DNA of 42,362 nt from a virus: the IMG/VR virus record IMGVR_UViG_3300026544_000008, positions 1 through 42,362 of that record; one strand, given 5' to 3'. Under the pieces are notes generated by a model. It saw only the letters and a list, made by a program, of their open reading frames with translations, was not told the origin of the DNA and did not search any database. Within the stretch, counting starts at the first letter, position 1. The number at the start of each line of letters is the position of its first letter. Of this stretch, positions 23,102 to 32,152 are shown one piece after another. A program made the position numbers and the translations under genes.

Positions 23102-23626
23102 ATGATATTTTTATTAGTAGGTCCTAGTGCAGTAGGAAAGACCAGTATAGAAAACGAACTAGACATGGATAGAGTAACTATCTATACTAGTAGAGAGAAA
23201 CGAGAGATAGATGATGGATATATTCATTGTACGGTTGATGAAATAACAGATAATGAAGATTTAATAGTATATGCTAAGTTATCTGATGAATGGATATACG
23301 CAGTGTCTACTAAGGAATTACAGTCTGGTAAGAATATGAGTATAGCTATAATAACTAATAAAGCAGCTATTGTTATACAAAACTTACTTAAAGAATTATC
23401 TGTAGATTATAAGACAGTGATGTTATTAGTTCCTAGAGACATAAGAGTTAAACGTATGGTAGATAGAAACGATAGTGAAGAGAGTATATCTGCTAGGTTA
23501 GCTTTTGAAGACGACGATGTTAATAACGAAACTCTTAATGTAGATTATATTAATAGAATATACAACTATAAATATAAAAAAGATTTTGATGAAGTTATAG
23601 AATTTATAAACACAAACAAAGGATAA
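23102..23626 (+). CDS. Guanylate kinase-like nucleotide kinase
   Basis: Predicted P-loop kinase of the guanylate kinase type, which would phosphorylate (d)GMP. Residues 7-14 are GPSAVGKT. TSREKREIDDGYIHCTVDEI has the spacing of the family's TTRxxRxxExxGxxYhF GMP-binding segment, here shortened. An Arg-rich lid follows (VKRMVDRN). At 174 residues it is slightly below the usual 190-210. The ATG at 23102 has AAAGGA five bases upstream, inside the thyX stop region; an upstream in-frame ATG at 23084 lacks it. Substrate preference cannot be read. Confidence 0.82.
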   Translation: MIFLLVGPSAVGKTSIENELDMDRVTIYTSREKREIDDGYIHCTVDEITDNEDLIVYAKLSDEWIYAVSTKELQSGKNMSIAIITNKAAIVIQNLLKELSVDYKTVMLLVPRDIRVKRMVDRNDSEESISARLAFEDDDVNNETLNVDYINRIYNYKYKKDFDEVIEFINTNKG

Positions 23627-23629
23627 GTA

Positions 23630-24121
23630 ATGATGGAAGCGTATGAAATAATTAAGAATAGTAGATTGTATTTAGATTATCTAGAAGAGCATATAAAAAA
23701 TGTAGAGAAAGCTTTTAATAAACTAATAGGAACTAAGAATAATGTAGAATGCTTAAACGATAGTGAATTCTTAGTAATGTTAAAAGAAAGTGTTAGCCAA
23801 CACGACCTATCTAAGTTTACTAAAGAAGAGTTTGTACAATATAGAGAGAAGTTTTATGGTGGTATCGACGAACCAGCTTTTGATTTTGATGCAGCTTGGA
23901 TAAATCACTATACAAATAACCACCATCATATAGAGACTTATAAGACTATATATGATACTACTACTAAATTAAACATTATCCATATGGTAATAGATTGGAC
24001 AGCTATGGGATATAAGTTTGGTGATACAGCTAGAGCGTTCTATGAGAGTGATAAGATGGATAAGAAAGTACACGATGAGGATATAGATTTTTTATATAAG
24101 ATTTTTGAAGTAATAGAGTAG
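23630..24121 (+). CDS. DUF5662-family protein (163 aa)
   Basis: Belongs, by pattern, to the phage and bacterial family DUF5662, whose function is unknown. Visible landmarks are HDLSKFTKEEF (58-68) and AWINHYTNNHHHIETY (89-104), a His/Asp-rich core that suggests metal binding, followed by a helical end. It lies in the nucleotide-metabolism operon, three bases after the guanylate kinase stop, with AAAGGA upstream. A metal-dependent hydrolase-like role linked to nucleotides is inference. The second of two adjacent ATGs may be the real start. Confidence 0.8.
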   Translation: MMEAYEIIKNSRLYLDYLEEHIKNVEKAFNKLIGTKNNVECLNDSEFLVMLKESVSQHDLSKFTKEEFVQYREKFYGGIDEPAFDFDAAWINHYTNNHHHIETYKTIYDTTTKLNIIHMVIDWTAMGYKFGDTARAFYESDKMDKKVHDEDIDFLYKIFEVIE

Positions 24122-24125
24122 TGTT

Positions 24126-24404
24126 ATGGTAGATATAAACACTAACATAAGATTCCATGTATACGATATAGATGCCGTATCTTCGTATCCTTCAGATAGT
24201 GTTGCGTTAAATTTATCAAAGATAACCACAAAGAGAGAATTGATAGACGTAGAGGGTGTGGAAAAGGAAACATTCAAGATGAATAATATAAATCTAGTAA
24301 TGGGTCCTATTAATACAGTAAGATACGCTAATGAGATGCTTAATGCTCCGCAACTATCGGATCTATTGAGTACAATAAAAGAAACATATAATCCAGACGC
24401 TTGA
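24126..24404 (+). CDS. Mini-protein carrying family-B DNA polymerase motif A
   Basis: Residues 13-36 (YDIDAVSSYPS, NLSKITTKREL) match family-B motif A, DxxSLYPS followed by the conserved N-x-S-x-x-T, with catalytic Asp at 16. The rest (to residue 92) continues like the part after motif A and then stops. No exonuclease or fingers domain is present. It is not a frameshift: the gene has its own start four bases after the previous stop, sits in an operon, and ends cleanly with its stop inside a hairpin. The piece at 1-843 carries motif B, so an active palm would need both proteins together. An alternative is a dead remnant. Confidence 0.7.
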   Translation: MVDINTNIRFHVYDIDAVSSYPSDSVALNLSKITTKRELIDVEGVEKETFKMNNINLVMGPINTVRYANEMLNAPQLSDLLSTIKETYNPDA

Positions 24405-24420
24405 ATGCGTCTGGATTATA
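24387..24420 (+). terminator. Hairpin at the end of the motif A gene
   Basis: TATAATCCAGACGC and GCGTCTGGATTATA form a 14-bp stem with a 6-base loop holding the stop codon. No U-run follows, and downstream genes of the same strand begin 51 bases later with no clear promoter, so partial termination or processing is likely. Confidence 0.65.
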
Positions 24421-24471
24421 TATTAAAAATCCTCCATACTGTTATGTATTGAAAAGTAAGAAAGGACAGAG

Positions 24472-24801
24472 ATGAAGATTACGATACATCATGATAAGAC
24501 ATTACCACATATTAACTATGTGTCATATGTAGAAGGATTAAAGCATATAGAATCTAATATATCTTTTTATACACATTGTATACAGTTTTTAAATATGTAT
24601 GTAGAAGAAGATAATATAAAAGATATAATTGTAGAAACAGACGGTGATAAGATAATTTCTATAAAAGAGTTATTCATGAACACTGGAATTTATACAGCTA
24701 AAGAAATTAGAAAAGGTCATAATATCGTTAAGTTATTCTTAGCTAATGGATTTATACCTAAAGAAAGGTTTGGTAATGAGAAAGAAAATAGAAACAAATA
24801 G
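24472..24801 (+). CDS. Unknown protein (109 aa)
   Basis: I do not recognise this protein. It begins MKITIHHDKTLPHINYVSYV, has a helical centre and a Lys/Asn-rich end, and shows no motif of note. GGACAGAG precedes the ATG. Its last 26 bases overlap the start of the RecJ gene, so the two are coupled, suggesting a DNA-metabolism link. Confidence 0.75.
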   Translation: MKITIHHDKTLPHINYVSYVEGLKHIESNISFYTHCIQFLNMYVEEDNIKDIIVETDGDKIISIKELFMNTGIYTAKEIRKGHNIVKLFLANGFIPKERFGNEKENRNK

Positions 24802-26515
24802 AGAAGTCTATGATGAAGTAAAGAAATTAGGTTATTCTAACCTAGTAGCTAGTATTGTAGGAAATAGGATAAAGGACCCTTTATTAGTTAAAGGCGTACT
24901 AACTCCTACCATAGATGTAGTTCCGTCGTTAGATCGTCTCCTAGACGCACACAAAGCAGCTAATATAATATATACACATCTTATAGCCGGTGGAAACATT
25001 GTAGCCATCACTGATTCAGATTCTGATGGCGTTTCTTCAGCCGCTATTATATATAGATCTATTATAGATTACTTCAATCATGATGTGGAGTCACTACACG
25101 TTTTAGTAAACGAAAGACTTTATGGTAACGGTGTAAATGATGAAATGATTAAAAGAACCTTAGCTATTCATAAAGAAAGAAAAGTAGATTTAGTTATAAC
25201 TGCTGATCATGGTTCTGCTGATGATGTTAGATTTGGTATTCTTAAGAAAGAAGGAGTTGGAGATATAGTTGTAACAGATCACCACTTACTCCCTAAAGAA
25301 GGAGAACTAGAATATAGTGACGCTTTCGTTAATCCTCAAAGAGATAACGATACATTCAGTGTTAATATATCTGGTTGTCATGTTATATATTTAGTTATGA
25401 CACTAGTGTATGACCTATTTAAGAACAATGGACATAGAATTTTAATAGAAGACAATATGAGAACTATATTACCTATTATGACAAATACCATACTATCCGA
25501 CCAAATGGATATGAGAGATCCTATAAATAGATACTATCTAAAAGAAGGTCTACATGAATTATCTAACTCTTTAGATATCATATGGGTAGCGGCTAGAGAA
25601 TTACTAGATTTACCTAAGGTAGTAACCGAAGAGACTATATCGTTTATGATAGCTCCATTGCTTAATGCTGCTAATAGAACCGGTAAAGCTTACCTAGCAT
25701 ATGAATTCTTAGTGTCTAGAGATATACATGATGCAATAGCTAACTTAAAAGTATTAATTAAGTTAAATAATGAACGTAAGAAAACAGAATCCACTATGTT
25801 AGCTATAGCGAACGCAGGGGTTAAACTAAATCCTTATTCTAACTCTATAGTAACACTACTACCAGAAGGTTTAGGTGTAGCTGGTCTTATATCTAATACT
25901 CTAGGAGATAGATTACAAGTACCTGCATTTACATTTGTAGAAGGAAGAGAAGGTAATCTAGTAGGTAGTGGTAGAGGAATAGTAGAAGGTATTGATTTAA
26001 AAGGAATACTAGATACTATAACCAAAGAAGATCCTACTATCATTATTAAAAGTGGTGGTCATAAAGGTGCTGCTGGTTGTACTATAAGATCTGAGAAGAT
26101 AAGAGAGTTCATGGCTATGTTTGATAAGCTAGCAGAAGCTACTAAATCAGAAGATGGTGTCGTTAATAAATATGACATAGAAGTACCGTTTGAGTATATA
26201 GGCGATAACCTATACGATGAGATACAGAAAGCTGGTCCTTACGGTAGAGGTTATGATAGACCTACTATAAAAACAGATATCATATTAGAAATGTTTAGAT
26301 ATATAGGTAAACCACCTATGCATGCTATACTTAAGATATACAATAAAGAAAGAACTATGATGCACGAAGCATTCTTTCCAAAGTCAGCCATGATAAGATT
26401 AATGAAATATAAACAAAACATATCTACAATCTTATTTACATTAGGTAAGAAAAGATATCTAGGAAAAACAACAGTATCACCAACAATTTCAAGTATAGGA
26501 GAAAGGGATGAGTAA
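24776..26515 (+). CDS. recJ: RecJ-like single-strand DNA exonuclease (DHH/DHHA1)
   Basis: Predicted 5'-to-3' single-strand exonuclease for recombination and repair. DHH-domain motifs in order: AITDSDSDGVSS (about 77-88), ITADHGSAD (141-149), VVTDHHLLPKE (166-176, the DHH), and SDQMDMRDP. The DHHA1 domain has SGGHKGAAGC (about 426-435). The OB-fold end is present, and 579 residues is close to bacterial RecJ. The ATG at 24776 (MRKKIETN) has AAAGG seven bases upstream; an in-frame ATG at 24746 lies earlier without a site. Neighbours are polymerase motif A and dNMP kinase. Confidence 0.93.
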   Translation: MRKKIETNREVYDEVKKLGYSNLVASIVGNRIKDPLLVKGVLTPTIDVVPSLDRLLDAHKAANIIYTHLIAGGNIVAITDSDSDGVSSAAIIYRSIIDYFNHDVESLHVLVNERLYGNGVNDEMIKRTLAIHKERKVDLVITADHGSADDVRFGILKKEGVGDIVVTDHHLLPKEGELEYSDAFVNPQRDNDTFSVNISGCHVIYLVMTLVYDLFKNNGHRILIEDNMRTILPIMTNTILSDQMDMRDPINRYYLKEGLHELSNSLDIIWVAARELLDLPKVVTEETISFMIAPLLNAANRTGKAYLAYEFLVSRDIHDAIANLKVLIKLNNERKKTESTMLAIANAGVKLNPYSNSIVTLLPEGLGVAGLISNTLGDRLQVPAFTFVEGREGNLVGSGRGIVEGIDLKGILDTITKEDPTIIIKSGGHKGAAGCTIRSEKIREFMAMFDKLAEATKSEDGVVNKYDIEVPFEYIGDNLYDEIQKAGPYGRGYDRPTIKTDIILEMFRYIGKPPMHAILKIYNKERTMMHEAFFPKSAMIRLMKYKQNISTILFTLGKKRYLGKTTVSPTISSIGERDE

Positions 26516-27110
26516 AACAGTATTAGTAATGATAGGACACAGAAAGAGATCCGGTAAAGATGTATTTGCCGGGTTATTAAAAGATAAGTTAGCGGAGTAT
26601 AAACTAAAAACAGAAATAATTAGTTTTGGAGAACCTATAAAGATAGCTGTCTCTAAAGCTAGAGGTATCTCATTAGAGGAACTAAACGAATTAAAAGATA
26701 CTACTGATAGTGAAGTTAGAAATGATATTGATAACTTCTCTATGTATATGAAAGAATCTAATCCAGACATCTGGATAAATATAGTTAAAGAAAATATTAA
26801 TAAACTTATATCTGATAATGTAGACGTAATTGTTATTACTGATTTTAGACTATTAGAAGAATTTAAAAAGTTGAGCGAGTTTGAACCAGTTACTATTAAA
26901 ATAGCTAGAGAGTTCCCAGAATCAGATTTAACCACTGAAACACAACTGGATGAGTATCCTTATGATATTACTATAGATAATGGATTAGACAGGACGCTAG
27001 ATGACTTAAAAGAAGCATCTGAAGAAGTAGCAGGACTTGTAGAAACTTTATTAGTTAATAAGCATATACAAGCTGACGATAAAGATTGGTTAGTATCAAG
27101 ATACAAATAA
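26508..27110 (+). CDS. Deoxynucleoside monophosphate kinase
   Basis: Predicted dNMP kinase of the T4 gp1-like type, turning dNMPs into dNDPs. The P-loop is GHRKRSGKD (10-18). ITDFRLLEEF (about 111-120) resembles the family's D-x-R segment that binds nucleotide, and TIKIAREFP follows. The C-terminal DDKDWLVSRYK is unassigned. The ATG overlaps the RecJ stop by eight bases, with AAAGGG upstream. Last gene of the nucleotide operon; together with ThyX and the guanylate kinase-like enzyme it supplies precursors. Confidence 0.85.
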   Translation: MSKTVLVMIGHRKRSGKDVFAGLLKDKLAEYKLKTEIISFGEPIKIAVSKARGISLEELNELKDTTDSEVRNDIDNFSMYMKESNPDIWINIVKENINKLISDNVDVIVITDFRLLEEFKKLSEFEPVTIKIAREFPESDLTTETQLDEYPYDITIDNGLDRTLDDLKEASEEVAGLVETLLVNKHIQADDKDWLVSRYK

Positions 27111-27111
27111 G

Positions 27112-27143
27112 ATATATACGATAGCATGTGCTATCGTATATAT
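27112..27143. terminator. Bidirectional hairpin between convergent operons
   Basis: ATATATACGATAGCA and its complement form a 15-bp stem with a 2-base loop between the dNMP kinase (+) and tube (-) genes. It can serve either direction. Confidence 0.75.
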
Positions 27144-27149
27144 TATTGT

Positions 27150-28028
27150 TTATGCTTTCGCTCTATCTTTGTCAATACTATAATTGAATTTACTGTCAGT
27201 TACGGCAGCAGTCATATTAGTAGTATCTACAGCAGGAACAACATTATCAGGGTTAATATAAGTAGCAGTTAGTTTATCTAACATAACTTGTCCTAACTCT
27301 CTAATAGATTGTCCGTACATCATAATACCACCAGTTTCAATATCATACACTACCATTTCACCAGCAGCAGAAAGATCTCTTTTAGAAGTTACCGCACCAG
27401 CTGTGTTAGGAGATTGATTAATGACAAGGTATGCTTCAACCACTCTACAGTGTGTAATATCCGGTTCTACGAATATAGTAGAGAATGTATAGTAATCAGG
27501 AGTATATAGAATTCCTTTTTTGAATCCAGGTAGTAAAGTTACTAGTGGTTTCTTAACATTAGGATCTTGTATACCATATCTAATATATAGATCCAAGAAT
27601 CTATTAATAGGTTTACCATCTTTCTCTCTAAGTGTATACTTAACAGCAGATTCAGGTCTTTTAACATTAGTGATTTCATGTTGGACTTGTCCACCACCAC
27701 CAACGTTATGTTGATCTTTCTCTACAGTAAGTGTAGCGTCTAATCCATCAATAGTTTCAGGATGTACTTCGAAGATAGAAATAAATGTTTCTACCCAGTC
27801 TTTAGGGTTTGGAAAGAACTCAAAGAATTTAGGAGTTTCTAAAACAAATGGAATTACTTGTCTACTAATGTGAGCAGCGTTGTTAATCCATTCCCCATAC
27901 GTTTTCCCGTCAGGCATTTTAGCACCTAGTACGGGAAGAGCTCCTTGTTGTGATCCATATTTTAGATCCAGAGCTGTGTGTTTAACACCATGTAAGTCAG
28001 TGTCTCTTACGGCTGTATTTAATCTCAT
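27150..28028 (-). CDS. Tail tube protein
   Basis: Proposed inner tail tube protein. At 292 residues, directly after the sheath gene, it has the size and place of the phiKZ tube protein (gp30 after sheath gp29). The sequence is mixed beta-rich with KFFEFFPNPKDWVETFIS, TLLPGFKKGILYTPDYY and FSTIFVEPDITHCRVVEAYL; the order of strands fits a phage tube fold. No enzymatic motif. AAAGGA precedes the ATG. Assignment rests on synteny and general character, not on a motif. Only 17 bases separate it from the sheath gene. Confidence 0.75.
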   Translation of the reverse strand: MRLNTAVRDTDLHGVKHTALDLKYGSQQGALPVLGAKMPDGKTYGEWINNAAHISRQVIPFVLETPKFFEFFPNPKDWVETFISIFEVHPETIDGLDATLTVEKDQHNVGGGGQVQHEITNVKRPESAVKYTLREKDGKPINRFLDLYIRYGIQDPNVKKPLVTLLPGFKKGILYTPDYYTFSTIFVEPDITHCRVVEAYLVINQSPNTAGAVTSKRDLSAAGEMVVYDIETGGIMMYGQSIRELGQVMLDKLTATYINPDNVVPAVDTTNMTAAVTDSKFNYSIDKDRAKA

Positions 28029-28045
28029 TTATAATCCTTTACCGT

Positions 28046-30220
28046 TTAGTTATTTCTATCTGATGCTCTCATAGCCACGATGTGAGATTCAGATACTGTT
28101 TTCATATTGTTAGCATATAGATATGTAATAAGCTTCCAACTATAACCTCTAATTTCATCAGCTTCAGTAATCACACAACGTGGTTCTACTTCAACGATTC
28201 CATCAAATTTATTTTTAAGTCTGTAGTTCATGTAGTTTTCTACTTTCTCTACTAACTCAGCGTTAGATAGGTCTGTAGCTCCTGAGAATTCTTCCCAACA
28301 ATCTTCATGAAGTTTAACAATAGTCGTAATAGCTATAATACTAGTAAACGAGTTAAGTACAGATGTGTCGTTTTCATATACAGTTTGCATAGATGGATAG
28401 AACCAAGTTCTCTTATCTTTATTTTGCGACCAGATTAATCCAGCTTTCCATAAGATACTCTTAGCAGACTCAGGTATGAACGTAGGTTCAAGATCATTAA
28501 CAACATCAACAACGTTAAGCGGTGATCTACTAAAGTTAAATCCAGGTTTCCATTGACCGTTACCAGCACCCATTTGTCTCGCAGCTTTAGTCACGAAGTC
28601 TAATAGTTGAGGAACTCTAAATCTATAAGAACCATCTGATTTAAATCCAGATCCCATTACTACAATACCTCTAGCTACTGATGTACCAAAATAAGTAGAT
28701 TCAGGGAATAACTTAAGTTTGTTTTTCAATAGTGTAGCGATTGCTAAATGTTCACCAATTGTTTTTGTTCTGTTTTCAGTATTCCACTCATGAGTAGAAA
28801 GTAATACAGACAAGTCTCTTCTGTTAGCCAATACGTTAGCCATTTTGAGTTTAGTATCTACGGTAAATCCAGAATCTATAAATGTTGATTCAGGGTTAAG
28901 TGCTAGAGAGATCTCTTTAGCATCAATGTTAAGATAGTTATCCCATTGTGCAGTAACAAGTTGTTCGAACTTAGTTAACGTATGTTCAGCACCATCAGTA
29001 CCACCATTAAGGTAGATTGTATTATGACTAGAAATGGATACTTCACTAGTAGTTCCTGTTAACGCAACAGTACTAGGAGCTTTCTGTAATGTAAAGTAAT
29101 TTACATCTTTACTAGAAACACCTGTCAATAGGTTAGTTAGCATCTCTTGATCTGGATCTGCACCCAAGTCGGTAGCATCATAATCAAACCAATCAGCAGT
29201 AGCTGCATCAAGACCGTCTTCCCAAGTTTGTACAGTTGTTGTAACTTCAGGAGCTTCTTTAGCAAATACTAGTTCGTTAATAGTTTTAACGTGGTTATAG
29301 TAAATGTGTGGTTCGGCAATGTCAGAGAATCTAACAGGGTTTTCTGGATCATCAACATTCTGCCAAAGTTTAGGCATCATCTCTTCAAGTTGTAGAGGTT
29401 GTTGTGTTGTAGGATCTAGTACGCCTTCACCAAGTACAAATTTAACAAACGGATCACCAAGTTTAGTGTCTACATTTTTCTTAACTCCGCTAAGTGAACT
29501 ATATCTAGAGAATATATATGGGAAGATATCAGCTTTTTTCATTACTTTATCATCAGCATCATCACCAGTTAATGGAGATATAGATATTCCTTCGAAGTTA
29601 TAAGCTTCACCATATGAATCAGCAACGAATGTAGCGATAGGATACATAGTAGAAGCAATTCCACCTTTACCTGTCATAAATCCTTGTTGAATAGCTTGTC
29701 TATAAACTTCATCTTCATTAGCTCCACCCGCCAATGCCAACTCTACAGCTGCATTATCCATGTAAGAGTGATAAATTTTAAATTTATAACCTTCTTTAGT
29801 GTCTCCTGAGTCAACAGGGTTACCGTTTCCATCTAGTACATAAGAACCGTCACTTCTTCTTTCGTATACTGGTAGGTCTTCTAGAACTACATCGTACCAT
29901 ACAGTTACGTTAGATTTAACTTTGATATCGTTATCGAATACTCTTTGAACCACACATGTCGCTGGTGCTCCCAACATTTCTCTTAAGAATAGAGTAGCGT
30001 GATTGAAATATTTAGATGTTTTCTTAATGGTCTCTTCGCCATACATCGCTAGTAGTGTTCCTCCGTCTACCTCTTCAGGAGTCAGACGACCTTTTTGTGC
30101 GTAAATATAAAATTTAGGTTTGAATTGTGCTTCATTTGGTTGTACCGGTGGTGGTACTCTCGTTGACGCGTCTCTTGTTCCTAAAGAAATATTTTTCGGT
30201 GTTGCTGAAAAAATCGGCAT
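28046..30220 (-). CDS. Tail sheath protein
   Basis: Contractile tail sheath subunit, which shortens on injection. At 724 residues it matches the phiKZ sheath (gp29, about 695). N-terminus MPIFSATPKNISLGTRDAST is typical of sheath starts. The centre carries NTIYLNGGTDGAEHTLTKFEQ and VVMGSGFKS. The C-terminal domain follows the sheath pattern: VENYMNYRLKNKFDGIVEVEP, then IRGYSWKLITYLYANNMK and a final strand. GAAGGA lies before the ATG. The promoter should lie in 30221-30300, after the upstream terminator, so sheath and tube form their own unit. Confidence 0.88.
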   Translation of the reverse strand: MPIFSATPKNISLGTRDASTRVPPPVQPNEAQFKPKFYIYAQKGRLTPEEVDGGTLLAMYGEETIKKTSKYFNHATLFLREMLGAPATCVVQRVFDNDIKVKSNVTVWYDVVLEDLPVYERRSDGSYVLDGNGNPVDSGDTKEGYKFKIYHSYMDNAAVELALAGGANEDEVYRQAIQQGFMTGKGGIASTMYPIATFVADSYGEAYNFEGISISPLTGDDADDKVMKKADIFPYIFSRYSSLSGVKKNVDTKLGDPFVKFVLGEGVLDPTTQQPLQLEEMMPKLWQNVDDPENPVRFSDIAEPHIYYNHVKTINELVFAKEAPEVTTTVQTWEDGLDAATADWFDYDATDLGADPDQEMLTNLLTGVSSKDVNYFTLQKAPSTVALTGTTSEVSISSHNTIYLNGGTDGAEHTLTKFEQLVTAQWDNYLNIDAKEISLALNPESTFIDSGFTVDTKLKMANVLANRRDLSVLLSTHEWNTENRTKTIGEHLAIATLLKNKLKLFPESTYFGTSVARGIVVMGSGFKSDGSYRFRVPQLLDFVTKAARQMGAGNGQWKPGFNFSRSPLNVVDVVNDLEPTFIPESAKSILWKAGLIWSQNKDKRTWFYPSMQTVYENDTSVLNSFTSIIAITTIVKLHEDCWEEFSGATDLSNAELVEKVENYMNYRLKNKFDGIVEVEPRCVITEADEIRGYSWKLITYLYANNMKTVSESHIVAMRASDRNN

Positions 30221-30302
30221 TGTATATCCTTCTAATTTGGAATTTATTTTATTATAATAAAATGAATAGTTTAAACTAATTCAATTAATAGAGAAAAAAT
30301 AA
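30221..30302 (-). promoter_or_regulatory. Probable late promoter region of sheath-tube unit
   Basis: A short gap after the terminator at 30303-30328 must hold the sheath promoter. On the minus strand it has TTTAAACTATTCATTTTATTATAATAAAATAAATTCC, including a palindromic TTTTATTATAATAAAA. It lacks the ACATATTATA plus hairpin pattern of the other class, so a different promoter class is likely. Only the location is supported. Confidence 0.4.
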
Positions 30303-30328
30303 TTACAGACGACCATTGTCATCTGTAA
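30291..30328 (-). terminator. Intrinsic terminator of the FN3-module operon
   Basis: TTACAGA-GAC (30303-30313) pairs with GTC-TCTGTAA (30318-30328) with one mismatch and a CATT loop; on the minus strand TTATTTTTTCTC follows. It lies between the 596-residue gene and the sheath gene. Confidence 0.8.
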
Positions 30329-30353
30329 CTATATGGTTGTTTAACGTGTTCTA

Positions 30354-32144
30354 TTATTGCTGTCTTAAGTAATTTACTTTATCAGCCTCATCATCTATAT
30401 CTATAAACATAGTACCATTTAGATTAGTTAGAGCAACATTACCTATTTTATAACTATCTGTATCTACTACATCTAAAGTTAAACCCTCTATATCGAATAA
30501 TCCATATTTGGTGTTCTGTCCACCCGGCGTAGAGTTTAACAACATTATGTTACCGTCTCTTAATTTAACAGTAAGTAAATTATCATCTTTTAACTCCGTA
30601 GGAACACTTTGTATGTTATCAAATACATTCGTTCTTATGTTATATACCCACACAGTAGCTTCGTCGCCGTTATATAACCCAGCTGCTGTTATCAGTAATC
30701 TATCATTGTCAACTTGTGATAACGTATAATGATGATATTCTTGTTCTAATAACTCTGGACCAATAGAATATGTAGAGGTCTCTAAATCGTATATTAACAT
30801 ATAAACTTTGTTGTTACCAGTATTTTCAGCTAGTAGATAGAGTTTTCTTCTCAGACCATTAAAGACAGAAGCATTTATACCTATCTTGTCAGTAAGACTA
30901 AAGTCAGTATTATATACACCTGTGTCTGATACTGCACTATAATGTAGTATGTTATAACTAACCTGGTGTATAGTTATATTACCATCTGTGTCATTAGCTA
31001 TGACAACAATTCTATCATTATGTATTCTGAGTATGTTTATTTTATCTTTTGCAATCTCTCTTTCTAGTTCTTTATAAGAATATATAATACCAGGAGCATC
31101 TCTAGTTATTTTAGATATAACAAACCATTTCTTATCCGGGTCGTAAAATATAGCGAAGTTATCATCAACTCCCTCTATATAGTATTCTTTAGATTTATCG
31201 ACGGTTTCTGTATCGAATGGAAATACCCACGGTATTGTGTCGAATTTTATTTCATTAACGTTATTTATTAAGTTATACGAATCTTTCGAATTCTTAGTTG
31301 TGAATTCTTCTTGACAGTACACCATATCGGTAGCTGAATCTATTATTTTTAATAAATACGTTTTATTATAAGATAGGGTATATTTAGGTATTCTTATATT
31401 TAAAGCAGTTGTTTTAAATACAGCGAACTTATCTTCTTTACTTTCATTATCGTAAATATATAAATCATATTCCACATTATCTTGATTCACTAGAGCTAGA
31501 TCGTAAGATAACGCCGGTGTTATGTATTCCGGTTTGTATGTAGGATATACTTTAACTTCTACTGGATCTATAGTGAATTCAGCAAATTCACTTCTCACCC
31601 CATTTTCATTTTTATAACATACATACAATTTTAATGTTTCATATATTGACATATCATAATTTTCTGTATCTAGATATAGATATGTTTTGTTAGTTCTGTC
31701 GTTTAATTTCTTAAATACTATATCACCGTTCAATTTAGATATTATAAAATCAGTTGATAAGTGCTGAAGACCATTCGATCGCATAGGTGCTAGATGAAAT
31801 TCTATTAAATCCTCTGTTCGTTCGATACTAACAGCACCCATAAGCATAGGTGACGATACTTCAGATTCGTTCATTACAAAATTTATATCAGACACACCCG
31901 ACATAACCTCAGAGAACATAACCCAGTCACTTACGCTATCATCATCAAAGATTCTTCTTGCTCTTATGTATAACGTGGTTCCAGCTAACAGAGACACATC
32001 GACGAACCAAGTGTTTCTATAGAGTGTGCTGTTAGATACACTATCTATAATATTATCAAATGTAACCGAATCGGATAACTGCCAAGTAGTTCTTTCATGA
32101 GTTACTAAATCTGTCTGTAATTCTTTTAAAATAAATTGTTTCAT
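30354..32144 (-). CDS. Virion protein with FN3-like module and beta-propeller-like repeats (596 aa)
   Basis: Probable tail or baseplate decoration. Residues 12-75 have the module HERTTWQLSDS..FDNIIDS....TLYIRARRIFDDDSVSDWV, an FN3-like pattern shared with the next two genes upstream. Residues about 390-580 have repeating strands such as RKLYLLAENTGNNKVYMLIYDLETSTYSIG and TVWVYNIRTNVFDNI, suggesting a propeller or Kelch-like domain. The function of each domain is inferred. AGGAG precedes the ATG. It is followed by the terminator before the sheath gene. Confidence 0.75.
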   Translation of the reverse strand: MKQFILKELQTDLVTHERTTWQLSDSVTFDNIIDSVSNSTLYRNTWFVDVSLLAGTTLYIRARRIFDDDSVSDWVMFSEVMSGVSDINFVMNESEVSSPMLMGAVSIERTEDLIEFHLAPMRSNGLQHLSTDFIISKLNGDIVFKKLNDRTNKTYLYLDTENYDMSIYETLKLYVCYKNENGVRSEFAEFTIDPVEVKVYPTYKPEYITPALSYDLALVNQDNVEYDLYIYDNESKEDKFAVFKTTALNIRIPKYTLSYNKTYLLKIIDSATDMVYCQEEFTTKNSKDSYNLINNVNEIKFDTIPWVFPFDTETVDKSKEYYIEGVDDNFAIFYDPDKKWFVISKITRDAPGIIYSYKELEREIAKDKINILRIHNDRIVVIANDTDGNITIHQVSYNILHYSAVSDTGVYNTDFSLTDKIGINASVFNGLRRKLYLLAENTGNNKVYMLIYDLETSTYSIGPELLEQEYHHYTLSQVDNDRLLITAAGLYNGDEATVWVYNIRTNVFDNIQSVPTELKDDNLLTVKLRDGNIMLLNSTPGGQNTKYGLFDIEGLTLDVVDTDSYKIGNVALTNLNGTMFIDIDDEADKVNYLRQQ

Positions 32145-32152
32145 ATTTTCTC

